Source of the DNA: Kiritimatiellia bacterium
GTDB lineage: Bacteria; Verrucomicrobiota; Kiritimatiellia; UBA8416; JADHWI01
DNA: 41,264 nt
Direction: 5' to 3'
NCBI GenBank assembly: GCA_016783565.1
Contig: JADHWI010000019.1
Coordinates: forward strand, 1-41,264
Shown: positions 1 through 8,216 of the stretch, one piece after another
Layout of the letters: each line of letters begins with the position of its first letter
Position numbering within the stretch: the first letter of the stretch is position 1
Made by a program: the position numbers and the translations under genes
Notes under the pieces: generated by a model
Database searches by the model: none
What the model was told of the DNA's origin: nothing
Seen by the model: only the letters and a program-made list of their open reading frames with translations

Positions 1-46
1 GCGGGTGTGCAGAGCAGAGAATACGACAACGATGAGGAGATATAAA

Positions 47-1792
47 ATGGACGTGGAAAAGGAGCTCACGATGAATGAGGAAGAGCAGATACCTGATACA
101 GACTTTAATGCTGACGAGTCTTCCCGCGATCCGGCGGATCGGTGGAATACGGAACCAAAAGAAGCGGAGCCGTTGCGGCCGTGGTGGCAGCGCGCATTGC
201 TGAAGTTTGGGCATGATTTTCTTGGGTTACCTGTGCGCGTGCAGGATACAGTGGCACTGATCCTGATGGTGGTCGTGGCGGACATAGGTTTGTATTCTGA
301 ACCGGGCGGCACCGGAGCGGGATTCGTATTGATCGGTGCCACGGTGGGATTGATGGCTCTGCGTTGGCAACGGGCACGTGCGGCGATTGCGCCGGCATTG
401 ATCACGATAGCTATTGCGCTCATGGGGATGTGGCGGCACTGGTGGTTATTGCCCGTGGTAGGTTGGGGTGCGCTGGTGTTGACCGCTATCAAATTGCATT
501 GTCCTGAGTGGCGAATTCTCGAAGCCCTGTGGGCTGGTTTTTCGTCACTCTTCCGTGCACCGGCGCGGCTGCTGGGTCATGTACTTGGTATCTATATCCG
601 CGCCTCTGATGATGAAGGTAGAGGGGAGGTGACACGGCGCGGAATCCCGTTGCGTGCTGTGCTGATTCCGATTGCAACCTGCATCGTGTTTGTTCTGATC
701 TTTCGTGCGGCCAATCCGGTGGTGTCTCGAATCACAGAAAAGTTGAGCGACCACATTGTTGAATTGTGCGAGAGATTTACGGAACTTATTGCATTGGGTC
801 GGATGATGATGTGGGGTGTATGGCTGCTGTTGTTTGCCGCGCTGATGAGGCCGATTGGAAAATCGTTGGGCGTGAAGTTGTTGGCGGTTCTTGACATGAT
901 GACTCAGCCGAAAGAATCAGGAACGCATGATGACGGCAACTACATCACGGCATTATTGACGCTATTGTGTGTGAACATCTTGTTCCTGGCATACCATGCC
1001 ATGGATGCCGTCTATCTTTATTTCAAGGCGACGCTGCCTGAAGGTATCACATGGACCGATTACACCCATGCTGGTTGCGGTTGGCTGACGCTGGGCCTGG
1101 CGGTCAGCACAGGAGTGATCGGAATTGTTTTTTCCGGCGGGCTTAACTTTCATCCGCACGTCAGACGCCTGCGCGTGCTGGTAGATATTTGGGCGATACA
1201 AAATCTGGTTTTGGCTGTGGGTGCCATTCGACGGCTTATGATGTATATTGATTACAGTGGACTTACACATCTGCGCATCACCGGTATTTACGGCTCGATT
1301 CTTGTGGCAGTAGGATTGGTAATCATGGTTGTCAAAGTTCATCGACAGCATGGATTTGTGTGGATTCTTCACAAGGACATACTGGCTCTTTCCGTGGCGC
1401 TTGCGGTTTTATCTCTGACGCCCAACGATGTGATTTGCGCAAGGTATAATGTGGCTAAAGTGATTGAAGGTAAACCGCGAGCATTGCGGCCTATCTGTCT
1501 CAAGATATTGACCCCTGAAGCCTTGCCTCCGCTAATTCAGCTGTTGGATTACGAACGCGGGGATGGAGATCTTGCGAAACAAAAAATCATACGTAACGGT
1601 ATTGCGGCGATTCTCGCAACACATCTTGAGACGCTGGATGAAATGGAGGATGTTCCCTGGACGCGCCGGCAGAAGTGTGCGTCCTGGGCGCGAGGAGAGC
1701 TGGAGGGCGTTCGTGGTCGTATTCTTGAAATGGCACCACCGGCACAACGTGAAGCTGCTCGTCGTCTATTGCTGCACAACATGGATGCGTAG
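47..1792 (+). CDS. DUF4153/DUF4173-type polytopic membrane protein
   Basis: This is an integral membrane protein of unknown function. After a hydrophilic acidic N-terminus of about 65 residues come some ten hydrophobic segments. The segment reading FRAANPVVSR and the later block with RLMMYIDYSGLTHLRI are what I associate with the DUF4153/DUF4173 families. The last 130 residues or so, after the final membrane segment, are soluble and charged. Two starts are plausible: ATG at 47, with AGGAGA six bases upstream, and ATG at 71, with AAGGAG six bases upstream. The frame stays open to the left edge, but the good ribosome sites argue that the gene is complete. It lies about 150 bp upstream of the exosortase gene on the same strand, so a link with that pair is possible but unproven. 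Confidence 0.7.
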   Translation: MDVEKELTMNEEEQIPDTDFNADESSRDPADRWNTEPKEAEPLRPWWQRALLKFGHDFLGLPVRVQDTVALILMVVVADIGLYSEPGGTGAGFVLIGATVGLMALRWQRARAAIAPALITIAIALMGMWRHWWLLPVVGWGALVLTAIKLHCPEWRILEALWAGFSSLFRAPARLLGHVLGIYIRASDDEGRGEVTRRGIPLRAVLIPIATCIVFVLIFRAANPVVSRITEKLSDHIVELCERFTELIALGRMMMWGVWLLLFAALMRPIGKSLGVKLLAVLDMMTQPKESGTHDDGNYITALLTLLCVNILFLAYHAMDAVYLYFKATLPEGITWTDYTHAGCGWLTLGLAVSTGVIGIVFSGGLNFHPHVRRLRVLVDIWAIQNLVLAVGAIRRLMMYIDYSGLTHLRITGIYGSILVAVGLVIMVVKVHRQHGFVWILHKDILALSVALAVLSLTPNDVICARYNVAKVIEGKPRALRPICLKILTPEALPPLIQLLDYERGDGDLAKQKIIRNGIAAILATHLETLDEMEDVPWTRRQKCASWARGELEGVRGRILEMAPPAQREAARRLLLHNMDA

Positions 1793-1873
1793 AGGAAAAG
1801 CGAAGGAGAGAAAAAGGGTTATTGGTTAATGGGGGAATGGAGAGCAAGCGGTTCGGAAGCAGCGATTGTAGAG

Positions 1874-1890
1874 TCGGCTCTGTGAGCCGA
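1874..1890. repeat. REP-like intergenic hairpin
   Basis: TCGGCTC and GAGCCGA form a perfect 7-bp stem around a 3-base loop. A second GC-rich tract (GGCCGAGCCGCAGGCGAGG) follows. It belongs to the class of small hairpins found in several intergenic gaps of this window. No T-run follows, so it is not a canonical terminator. Confidence 0.55.
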
Positions 1891-1939
1891 TGGCCGAGCC
1901 GCAGGCGAGGGATGCAAAATCAAATGTATCATCAGCAAC

Positions 1940-2476
1940 ATGAAAATAAAAATTCAACGATCTGATCTCAGGCTATCCCGTCAGCACCGTAGCACGCTGC
2001 TCACGGCGGCAGTCATTGTGGTACTTTCGCCACTGACGTTCACTGCGGCGACCTTCCGGCAAGCGGTCTTTTGTTTGCCGGCTGCGCGGTTCTCTGCATT
2101 TTTTCTCGGGGCACCTTGCGTGCGGGTTGATGACGGCTACCTGATTGAGAACGCGGTGCTGCCGGTTTTGGTCTCCCTTGCGTGCAGTGGGACCGGTTTC
2201 TTTGTGTTGCTTACCGCGATGTTGCTGGGGCTCATTTGTCGCTATCGGAAACCGTCCCTGCCCCTGGCATTTGGTGTGATTGTTGCGGCCTATGGAATTT
2301 CGCTGGTGACGAACGTCTGCCGCATCACGTTGGGATATTTTGCGTCGGTCGGAGCACGATGCCTTCTGCCGGAATGCCTGTGGGCGGGAATTCATTTGAG
2401 TGTGGGTGTTCTTGTTTTTCTGAGTGCCCTAGTGGGTGTGTATATCTGTACGGAACGGAGGTTGAATTATGAGTGA
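1940..2476 (+). CDS. Small exosortase (XrtK/XrtN-like)
   Basis: Membrane-embedded cysteine transpeptidase-like protein, predicted to process a C-terminal sorting signal at the inner membrane. The 178-residue product has four to five hydrophobic segments. The three expected catalytic residues sit at their usual places: Cys82 in ACSG, Arg128 in TNVCRI, and His152 in AGIHLSVG. It is short for an exosortase and lacks an EpsI or other C-terminal extension, as in the small dedicated types. The gene overlaps the next one by 8 bp (ATG at 2469, stop TGA at 2474-2476), which implies translational coupling. Its start at 1940 has no clear Shine-Dalgarno sequence. The assignment to exosortase is strong from the Cys-Arg-His pattern; the exact subclass (K versus N) is inferred from the VIT-protein neighbour. 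Confidence 0.82.
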   Translation: MKIKIQRSDLRLSRQHRSTLLTAAVIVVLSPLTFTAATFRQAVFCLPAARFSAFFLGAPCVRVDDGYLIENAVLPVLVSLACSGTGFFVLLTAMLLGLICRYRKPSLPLAFGVIVAAYGISLVTNVCRITLGYFASVGARCLLPECLWAGIHLSVGVLVFLSALVGVYICTERRLNYE

Positions 2477-5400
2477 AGAATTGTTTGAAGAAAACCATCC
2501 CGATAAAGACGAACAACTCGTCGTGGTTAAAACTTTCTGGCAGAAGGTGGTTGGATTTTTATTTCGCAGGAAGGAGCGTACCTCAGCATTGTCTGACGAT
2601 GTCAAACATCCCTGGATGCTGTTTTGGGTGATGCTTGTGCCGCAACTTTTGTTGTTGTTCCTTAACACGCGTGCCTGGCAGTTGATCCGTGGTGAGGTAA
2701 ATCCCGAACAGTTTTTATGGGCGAGCCAGATCTTTTATTACGAAGTGGTTCTCTTGCTCAGCGCCGGGGTGGCCTGGATCACGTTGCACCGATTGAAACG
2801 ATTCGTCGGTCTGATATTCTGTGCCTTTGTTTTGTTTGCCGAAATTGGGTACTTGTGGTTCTTTACGGTGCATCTTGAGCGTATCATTCCCAATACCGTG
2901 ACAGAGTGGATGTTGCCCGGCTCACAGCTGTTCTATTACCAGTATGCGCTGATGATGCCTTCGCTTTTTTATGCGGCATTGCGACTGGCCTGTTTTCCAG
3001 TAAGGCTGAATCGGGCTGTGGACGTGGGGCTCTCTGTGCTTGCCCTGGTGCTGGTGCCCACGGCCTGGTTTGCGGGCATGCACATGGCCCACTGGCTTTT
3101 CCGAGTTCGTGACCCGTCGGTTATCGTGATGATCATTTTGTCGGTGGGATCCACCGTGATTTTGCTGATGGCGTTTTTGCGCATTCTTGCATACAGCTAC
3201 ATGGGGTTGCGACGCCTGAAATGGGGGCGGGTTGCGATGCTGATCGTCGCGGGATTAATAGCACCCGTCGGGGGATTGATTCTTAACCATCATGTTTCGT
3301 TTCCCTATGACTTCCAATCGAAAACGGTCTACGTGCTGACAGGTTTGAATGCACTTTTTTTGCTGCTGCCGTTTTCTGAGAAAAGCAGTAGAGGTGTGGC
3401 AGCCTGGTGTCTGCGAAGCGCATTGTACCCGTTCACGTTGTACTTCTTTGTTGTGTTTCTTCCGTTTCTACCGCTCGCTCTTCCAGCATTGTTTGCCTTC
3501 GGTGCCGGGTTTCTGATTCTTGCTCCGACACTTTTATTTATTGTGCACACACGCACTCTTTTTGACGAAGGCAAGGTTCTGGCTGCGGGACTTGGCACGA
3601 CCCGGGTCGTTGTGTTGTTTTCAGTTTGTGTTGCCATTATTCCTCTTGGTTATACCGGTCGCGCGATCGTAGATAAGTTGGCTTTGAGCAGTGCTCTGGA
3701 TGTGGCGTATCGACCGGACTACGAGACGGGTAATATTCCCGTGTATCGGAGTGCGCTCAAACGGACGCTTCTACGGTTGCACGCGATCAAGCAGGGGAAC
3801 TACCTGCCGTTTATTACCGATTGGTATGATCACATTGTGCTCGATGGCATGATTCTGCCCGATCGCAAGGCTCAGCACATTGAGACCATGTTCTTTGGTG
3901 GGCCTTTGCAGTATCGTCGGGTTGACTCATCGTTTCGTGATTTGTTCGGGTCAGCGTCTCGTCGCCGGCGTAATCGCAACCGCAACCGTGTTCGGCTTCC
4001 TTCGCGCAATGTGCAGCTTGCGGGGTGGGAAACGAAGATCAGTGAATCCAACAACACAACCACTGCAACGGTTGTGCTTTCCCTTGAAAATAAAGGGGGA
4101 ACCGGATCTGAATACGTGGCGGACTTGACGGTGCCGGACGGTGTTGTGATTTCGGGCTATTGGCTGCATATAGGCGAGGAGCGTGTTCCTGGACGCATTT
4201 TTGAAAAGAAGGCGGCCATGTGGGTCTATCATATGATTCGCGATCGTGTGCGTCGAGATCCCGGCATGCTGGTCTACACGGGAAATAATCAGATACGCCT
4301 GAATGTGTTTCCGTTTGCAGCCAAAGAGTGGCGCACCACGGAGATTGCTTTCAGTTTTCCGACAGGACTGTCTCCGCACATTCGTATCGGGTCGGAGGAG
4401 GTGGCCCTGGCGGAAGAACAGCCGAAAAGCGACAACGCGTTTCTATGTAAGGGATCGATTCGCGATACGCTGGTGATTCCGTCTTCCAGGGCTGCAGCGC
4501 TGCCTGCGGTGCAGCGTCAATCGTATGTTCATTTTGTTGTGGATTTCTCTGAGGCAGCGGAGACGGGATGGGAAAGCATCACGCAGACGCTTGTGCGTGT
4601 GAGCGATGCACTTCCCACCACGACCATGTGTCGCGTGACGTTGGCCAACTATGAATTTGCGCATGCTACTCCGGATCTTGTGTCGTTGAAGGAGGTGCCC
4701 GAGGTCATTTCGCGCAACCGTGACAGGATTCCGTTTCGAGGTGCATTGTGTCCCGAGCGTGCGATGAAGAGTGCGCTCTTGACCGTACGGGACATGCCAA
4801 CATTTGGACCGGATAATGTACCGATGGCTCCGGTCTTTGTTGTCTTGCGTGCTGAGAAGACCCGCCCGTTGCGTGAGGGCGGGTTTGGTCCGTTTGCGGA
4901 CATTGTACCCGATGTATCGGCATATTATGAAGCACGTTCGGATGGACGGTTTGACGTGCACGCATTTGAAGGTGGTTCCGTGAATGTGGTGCCGTCATTG
5001 CCGTCATCGTCACCCGTGATTCTATTGCGCGCAGATACTGCGTATGCATTGTGTCGACCGAGGGAATCAAGTGTGGTGCGGTTGCCTGCAGACATGGCTG
5101 TTGAGTATTATGATGCAGAGACAAAGAATTACATCTTGCTTGAGAAGATGACGGTGCTTTCAGAAGACGCGTTACTCTCACAGGGCTTGGCGCTCTTGGA
5201 GCAATGGGAAAAGACCGTGTTTCAGCCAGCCCTGGAAGATACGTATTTATCACAGCTTGTACAGTGGAGTCGTGAGGTTGGCATCTTGATTCCCGTGACT
5301 TCCTATATCGTGGTAGAAAACTCAGCACAGTGGGAGATGCTGAAACGTGCGGAAAAGAAATCGCTTAAAGCTGACAAAGGATTGGAGTTTGATGAATTTG

Positions 5401-5522
5401 TCGAATCGCCGGCTCCGTCCATGCTGCTTCTGCTTCCGATCGTGTTTTTGCTGCCCGTAATACGGCGACGTTCGCGTAGAAAAACAGAAGGGCATGTGGA
5501 AGTTTTTACAAATGATGTGTAG
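2469..5522 (+). CDS. Polytopic VIT-domain protein with exosortase-type C-terminal sorting signal (MSEP-CTERM-like)
   Basis: The 1017-residue protein has a charged N-terminus, about ten membrane segments up to roughly residue 420, and then a large extracytoplasmic part. A VIT (vault/inter-alpha-trypsin) domain spans about 515-645, recognisable from GRIFEKKAAMWVYHMI and the following NQIRLNVFPF. A degenerate von Willebrand-like region follows. The C-terminus has the tripartite sorting-signal form: short motif ESPAPS (979-984), hydrophobic stretch 985-998, and the basic cluster RRRSRRK (999-1005). This layout matches proteins known to be paired one-to-one with small exosortases (MSEP-CTERM or XrtN-VIT types). 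It is translationally coupled to the exosortase gene and is its obvious candidate substrate. The role is unknown. The stop lies only 6 bp before an IS110 hairpin arm. Confidence 0.82.
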   Translation: MSEELFEENHPDKDEQLVVVKTFWQKVVGFLFRRKERTSALSDDVKHPWMLFWVMLVPQLLLLFLNTRAWQLIRGEVNPEQFLWASQIFYYEVVLLLSAGVAWITLHRLKRFVGLIFCAFVLFAEIGYLWFFTVHLERIIPNTVTEWMLPGSQLFYYQYALMMPSLFYAALRLACFPVRLNRAVDVGLSVLALVLVPTAWFAGMHMAHWLFRVRDPSVIVMIILSVGSTVILLMAFLRILAYSYMGLRRLKWGRVAMLIVAGLIAPVGGLILNHHVSFPYDFQSKTVYVLTGLNALFLLLPFSEKSSRGVAAWCLRSALYPFTLYFFVVFLPFLPLALPALFAFGAGFLILAPTLLFIVHTRTLFDEGKVLAAGLGTTRVVVLFSVCVAIIPLGYTGRAIVDKLALSSALDVAYRPDYETGNIPVYRSALKRTLLRLHAIKQGNYLPFITDWYDHIVLDGMILPDRKAQHIETMFFGGPLQYRRVDSSFRDLFGSASRRRRNRNRNRVRLPSRNVQLAGWETKISESNNTTTATVVLSLENKGGTGSEYVADLTVPDGVVISGYWLHIGEERVPGRIFEKKAAMWVYHMIRDRVRRDPGMLVYTGNNQIRLNVFPFAAKEWRTTEIAFSFPTGLSPHIRIGSEEVALAEEQPKSDNAFLCKGSIRDTLVIPSSRAAALPAVQRQSYVHFVVDFSEAAETGWESITQTLVRVSDALPTTTMCRVTLANYEFAHATPDLVSLKEVPEVISRNRDRIPFRGALCPERAMKSALLTVRDMPTFGPDNVPMAPVFVVLRAEKTRPLREGGFGPFADIVPDVSAYYEARSDGRFDVHAFEGGSVNVVPSLPSSSPVILLRADTAYALCRPRESSVVRLPADMAVEYYDAETKNYILLEKMTVLSEDALLSQGLALLEQWEKTVFQPALEDTYLSQLVQWSREVGILIPVTSYIVVENSAQWEMLKRAEKKSLKADKGLEFDEFVESPAPSMLLLLPIVFLLPVIRRRSRRKTEGHVEVFTNDV

Positions 5523-5528
5523 ATACTA

Positions 5529-5605
5529 TGCAGGGACACACTCAGCTCCTATACTCAGGAAGCAACATTAAACCCCTGAGAAAGGAGCAAGAGCATGTCC
5601 CTGCA
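5529..5605 (+). promoter_or_regulatory. Three-part hairpin sequestering the transposase ribosome site and start codon
   Basis: Three nested perfect stems read TGCAGGGACA (5529-5538) with TGTCCCTGCA (5596-5605), GCTCCT (5545-5550) with AGGAGC (5583-5588), and CTCAGG (5554-5559) with CCTGAG (5575-5580). That gives 22 bp around a 15-base loop. The middle stem pairs the Shine-Dalgarno bases (AAGGAG, 5582-5587), and the outer stem includes two bases of the ATG at 5595. RNA read in from the upstream operon should therefore translate transposase poorly. The same inverted arms may also mark the left end of the element. Confidence 0.7.
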
Positions 5606-6698
5606 AGAGAGGAAACTACTAATGGCGATGGAACTGAGCAACACAAATTGGAAGCTTTGCTTTGGTGATGGAAGTACACACCGCGAGCGAACGATCCCGG
5701 CTCGGGCGGTTGAGACGCTTCTGAAAGAAGTGCAACGAGCAAAGGAGAAGTTCGCTTTGCCGGCGGAAGCGCCTGTGGTGAGTTGCTATGAAGCGGGTCG
5801 TGATGGGTTCTGGGTCGACCGAATGCTCACGGAGCATGGGATCACCAACTACATAATGGATCCGTCGAGTATTGAAGTGCCTCGCCAGGCACGTCAGCGC
5901 AAGACCGACCGCCTTGATTCGCGAAAGCTGCTGAAGCTCCTCGTGCGTTATGAGCTCTGGGGGGAGCGCGACTCATTCGCTAAGGTGCAGGTGCCTAATG
6001 AAGAGCAGGAAGCACAGTTAAGAACGCACCGGGAGCGGGAGCGGTTGACCAAGGAGCGAACCGCACATCGGGCGCGGATCAAATCACTGTGCGTGTTGCA
6101 CGGAGTGGATGCGAGCAAGGCTTTGCGTGTTGAGGTGAGTGCGTTGCGTGACTGGAAGGCTCGTGAATTGCCAACTCCATGGCTCAACGAGCTGAGGCGA
6201 GAGCGAAATCGATTGAAGCTTGTTGATGAGCAACTGGCGGCTGTAGAGGAGACACAGAAAGAGGCTCTAGCCAGCCCGCAGAGCAAAGCGGTTGGGCAAG
6301 CGCGCAAACTGCAGCAGCTCAAAAGCATTGGAGTGCAGAGTTCGTGGGTGTTGTGCCATGAGTGCTTCGGGTGGCGCGAGTTTGCCAACCGAAAGCGCCT
6401 CGGCTCCTTCTCTGGGTTGACGGGAACGCCTTTCGATAGTGGTGATACCTTGCGTGAGCAAGGCATCAGCAAGGCTGGCAACCGAAGGGTAAGAACGACG
6501 ATGATTGAGCTGGCCTGGCTCTGGCTTCGCTGGCAACCCGACAGTGCTCTGACGCATTGGTACCTCGAGCGCTACGCTGGGACTAAGCGATCACGACGAA
6601 AGGGCATCGTCGCACTGGCAAGGAAACTGCTTATTGCCCTCTGGAAGTATCTGGAACAGGACATCGTCCCTGAGGGAGCGATCCTCAAGGCGGCGTAA
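5595..6698 (+). CDS. IS110-family transposase (DEDD/RuvC-like recombinase)
   Basis: The 367-residue product has the usual two halves. The N-terminal RuvC-like domain has the strand AMELSNTNWKL (with Glu where many relatives have Asp), then SCYEAGRDGF and KTDRLDSRKL, which carry the other acidic residues. A coiled region rich in Arg and Glu follows (about 130-180). The C-terminal Transposase_20 domain reads SFSGLTGTPFDSG and KAGNRRVRTTMIELAWLW, with the serine nucleophile region typical of the family. Length and motifs are complete, so the gene is probably functional. Start ATG 5595 has AAGGAG seven bases upstream, inside the hairpin described above. Known relatives move as double-stranded circles, and several are guided by an RNA encoded in a non-coding end. 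Confidence 0.93.
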   Translation: MSLQERKLLMAMELSNTNWKLCFGDGSTHRERTIPARAVETLLKEVQRAKEKFALPAEAPVVSCYEAGRDGFWVDRMLTEHGITNYIMDPSSIEVPRQARQRKTDRLDSRKLLKLLVRYELWGERDSFAKVQVPNEEQEAQLRTHRERERLTKERTAHRARIKSLCVLHGVDASKALRVEVSALRDWKARELPTPWLNELRRERNRLKLVDEQLAAVEETQKEALASPQSKAVGQARKLQQLKSIGVQSSWVLCHECFGWREFANRKRLGSFSGLTGTPFDSGDTLREQGISKAGNRRVRTTMIELAWLWLRWQPDSALTHWYLERYAGTKRSRRKGIVALARKLLIALWKYLEQDIVPEGAILKAA

Positions 6699-6717
6699 AG
6701 AACGCGAGAGACTTATT

Positions 6718-6880
6718 GGAATGAAACAATGAAATTGAATTCGATTTATGGTGATGTTCAGGGAAACGTGCGCGTCCTTGGTGCAGAAAGCACCGTTTTG
6801 TAGATTGTTCTCCCTGGTCATTCCGGCTGCCCAAGCCGTCCGCGGCGCATGCAGTATTTTGTTAAGGGTTCGTCCCTAAC
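6718..6880 (+). ncRNA. Candidate structured RNA downstream of the IS110 transposase
   Basis: Nested perfect complements surround a hairpin: GGAATGA (6718-6724) with TCATTCC (6818-6824), CAGGGA (6759-6764) with TCCCTG (6811-6816), and GGTGC (6780-6784) with GCACC (6790-6794). Two further stems follow: CGGCT/AGCCG (6824-6838) and GTTA-GGG/CCCTAAC (6861-6880, one bulge). IS110 relatives of the IS1111 group are known to encode their guide (bridge) RNA after the gene, and the 5' gap here is too short for one. The structure is visible; the bridge-RNA role is inference. Confidence 0.4.
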
Positions 6881-6987
6881 GGATAGAAGGTTGTCCGACC
6901 ATTTTGGCGGAGCCATCATCAGCCGGATCATTGCCAGAACGAATTCAGAGGAGATGAGTAAATTAGGAGTTGACGTGAAACCTCATA

Positions 6988-7028
6988 GAAGGACGTGCTT
7001 CCCCGCAGCGCAGCGAAGGGGAGCGCGT
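6988..7028. repeat. 41-bp direct repeat, copy 1
   Basis: This copy is identical over 41 bases to 7137-7177. Inside lies an imperfect dyad, GCTTCCCC against GGGGAGC, around the AGCGCAGCG core. The two copies start 149 bp apart. It looks like a REP/BIME-type intergenic element. Confidence 0.75.
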
Positions 7029-7085
7029 GCTAAGCAATGCAGAATCTGTTCACACGGGTTTCAATACAGTATGGATGAGATATAC

Positions 7086-7113
7086 GGGCGCCCTCCCGTT
7101 GGTCGGGAAGCCC
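7086..7113. repeat. REP-like hairpin between the 41-bp repeats
   Basis: The sequence contains GGGC...CCCG, the loop TTGGT, and then CGGG...GCCC. This forms a GC-rich interrupted stem located between the two 41-bp repeat copies. Confidence 0.5.
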
Positions 7114-7136
7114 GTCCTACAAGCTTTGAAGGATGT

Positions 7137-7177
7137 GAAGGACGTGCTTCCCCGCAGCGCAGCGAAGGGGAGCGCGT
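7137..7177. repeat. 41-bp direct repeat, copy 2
   Basis: This is the second exact copy of the unit at 6988-7028, in the same orientation, with the same internal dyad. Confidence 0.75.
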
Positions 7178-7193
7178 TTGAGCAGGTAGAAGC

Positions 7194-7217
7194 AGGCCCC
7201 GCTCATGGAGCGGGCCT
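7194..7217. repeat. REP-like hairpin upstream of the metallophosphoesterase gene
   Basis: AGGCCC-GCTC pairs with GAGCGGGCCT around a 3-base loop, with one bulged C. It lies about 70 bp before the next start codon. Confidence 0.55.
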
Positions 7218-7286
7218 ACAGGATGTCTTGTTGTAGTTTTTTGTTCCCGTTGCAGATTGGTTGAGATTTGGGTATTCTATAGACGT

Positions 7287-8135
7287 ATGAATCAAGGACT
7301 CACACGACGACGGTTTTTGTATGGCATGGTCGCAATACTCGGGGGAGGGTATGTGGATTTGAGATATGTGGAGCCACGGTGGTTGCGGGTATCGAAGGTC
7401 GGTGTAACTCTGCCGGGAAAGGAAGCTGCCCGTCCGGTGCGGATTCTGCAGTTATCAGACTTTCATGCATCAGAGATTGTACCGCTTTCGTTCATTCGTA
7501 AAGCCATTGAGATGGGAATCAAGCAGAACCCGCACATCACCTGTTTGACCGGCGATTTAATTACGGGAAAGATTCCGGACCGCCCTGCCTTTGTTGAGGC
7601 ATTGCGTTTGTTGAGCAATCATGGTCCTTGTTTTGCCTGCATGGGAAATCACGATGGCGGACTCTGGGCTCGACCGCATGGCGGGTATGCAGATTTGTCT
7701 GAGATGACGGGTTTGCTTGAAGACGCCGGCATTACGGTTTTGCATAATAGAGCGATGCAAGTGGAAGTAAACGGCCGGGACCTTGAGCTGGTTGGGCTCG
7801 GAGACCTCTGGGCGAATGATGCTGAGCCCTGGACGGCTTTCGGCGGCGTGCAGACATCCCCGCAAGTGCCGCGTGTGGTGTTGTCACACAATCCGGATTC
7901 CAAAAAAGTGATTACCGAATATGATTGGGACTTGATGCTGTGTGGGCATACGCACGGTGGACAGATTTCTTTGCCGCTGATTGGCGAACCTTTGGCACCG
8001 GTTACGGATCACCGATACGTTGCGGGACTGAACCCATGGGAGGGGCGGCAAATTTATACCACTCGTGGCGTGGGTAGTCTTAACGGCCTGCGTTTCAACC
8101 GTCGCCCCGAAGTTACTATCCTGGAATTGGGGTAA
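7287..8135 (+). CDS. Calcineurin-like metallophosphoesterase with Tat-type N-terminus (YaeI/YkuE-like)
   Basis: This is a metal-dependent phosphoesterase, probably exported or membrane-anchored. The ATG at 7287 gives 282 residues starting MNQGLTRRRFLYG followed by a hydrophobic stretch, a twin-arginine signal form. The metal-binding motifs appear in order: LQLSDFHAS, LTGDLITG, MGNHDGG, VLSHNPD and CGHTHGGQI. Relatives such as YaeI and YkuE act on lipid-linked or small phosphodiesters; YaeI was described as a UDP-2,3-diacylglucosamine pyrophosphatase-like enzyme. The substrate here cannot be read from sequence. The gene appears monocistronic, between the repeat region and convergent uvrC. Confidence 0.88.
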   Translation: MNQGLTRRRFLYGMVAILGGGYVDLRYVEPRWLRVSKVGVTLPGKEAARPVRILQLSDFHASEIVPLSFIRKAIEMGIKQNPHITCLTGDLITGKIPDRPAFVEALRLLSNHGPCFACMGNHDGGLWARPHGGYADLSEMTGLLEDAGITVLHNRAMQVEVNGRDLELVGLGDLWANDAEPWTAFGGVQTSPQVPRVVLSHNPDSKKVITEYDWDLMLCGHTHGGQISLPLIGEPLAPVTDHRYVAGLNPWEGRQIYTTRGVGSLNGLRFNRRPEVTILELG

Positions 8136-8165
8136 GCTCATCACCCTATCCAGCGTGGAAGGTAG

Positions 8166-8187
8166 GGACGGCAGTCCCATGCCGTCC
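8166..8187. repeat. Hairpin between convergent genes
   Basis: GGACGGCA (8166-8173) and TGCCGTCC (8180-8187) form a perfect 8-bp stem with a 6-base loop. It sits between two convergent stop codons and might slow transcription from both sides. There is no T-run, and it resembles the other dispersed hairpins. Confidence 0.6.
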
Positions 8188-8216
8188 GGAAGCGTGAATC
8201 GCCGGGCGTCAATTAA

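Larger units (their letters stand above)
5529..6880 (+). mobile_element. IS110-family insertion sequence (approximate limits)
   Basis: It holds a full-length IS110 transposase gene flanked by structured non-coding ends. IS110 elements lack classical terminal inverted repeats and usually make no target duplication, so the ends cannot be fixed from one copy. The left limit given is the outer arm of the 5' hairpin. The right limit is the last of four stems following the gene and is a guess. The element lies immediately behind the VIT-protein stop codon and keeps that gene intact. Confidence 0.7.
6881..7286. other. Intergenic region with REP-like hairpins
   Basis: No credible gene is seen. The stretch contains two copies of a 41-bp direct repeat and two further GC-rich hairpins. 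The open frames here encode mainly repeat-derived Arg, Gly and Pro strings and resemble nothing known to me. Confidence 0.6.

Noticed and set aside
6988..7177. Two 41-bp direct repeats as a CRISPR array
   Set aside because: Only two copies, spacing of 108 bp and no cas genes nearby.
6849..7181. 110-aa open frame after the IS110 element
   Set aside because: Much of it is made of the 41-bp repeat and REP-like hairpins, giving Arg/Gly/Pro-rich repeats. No ribosome site or family resemblance was seen.
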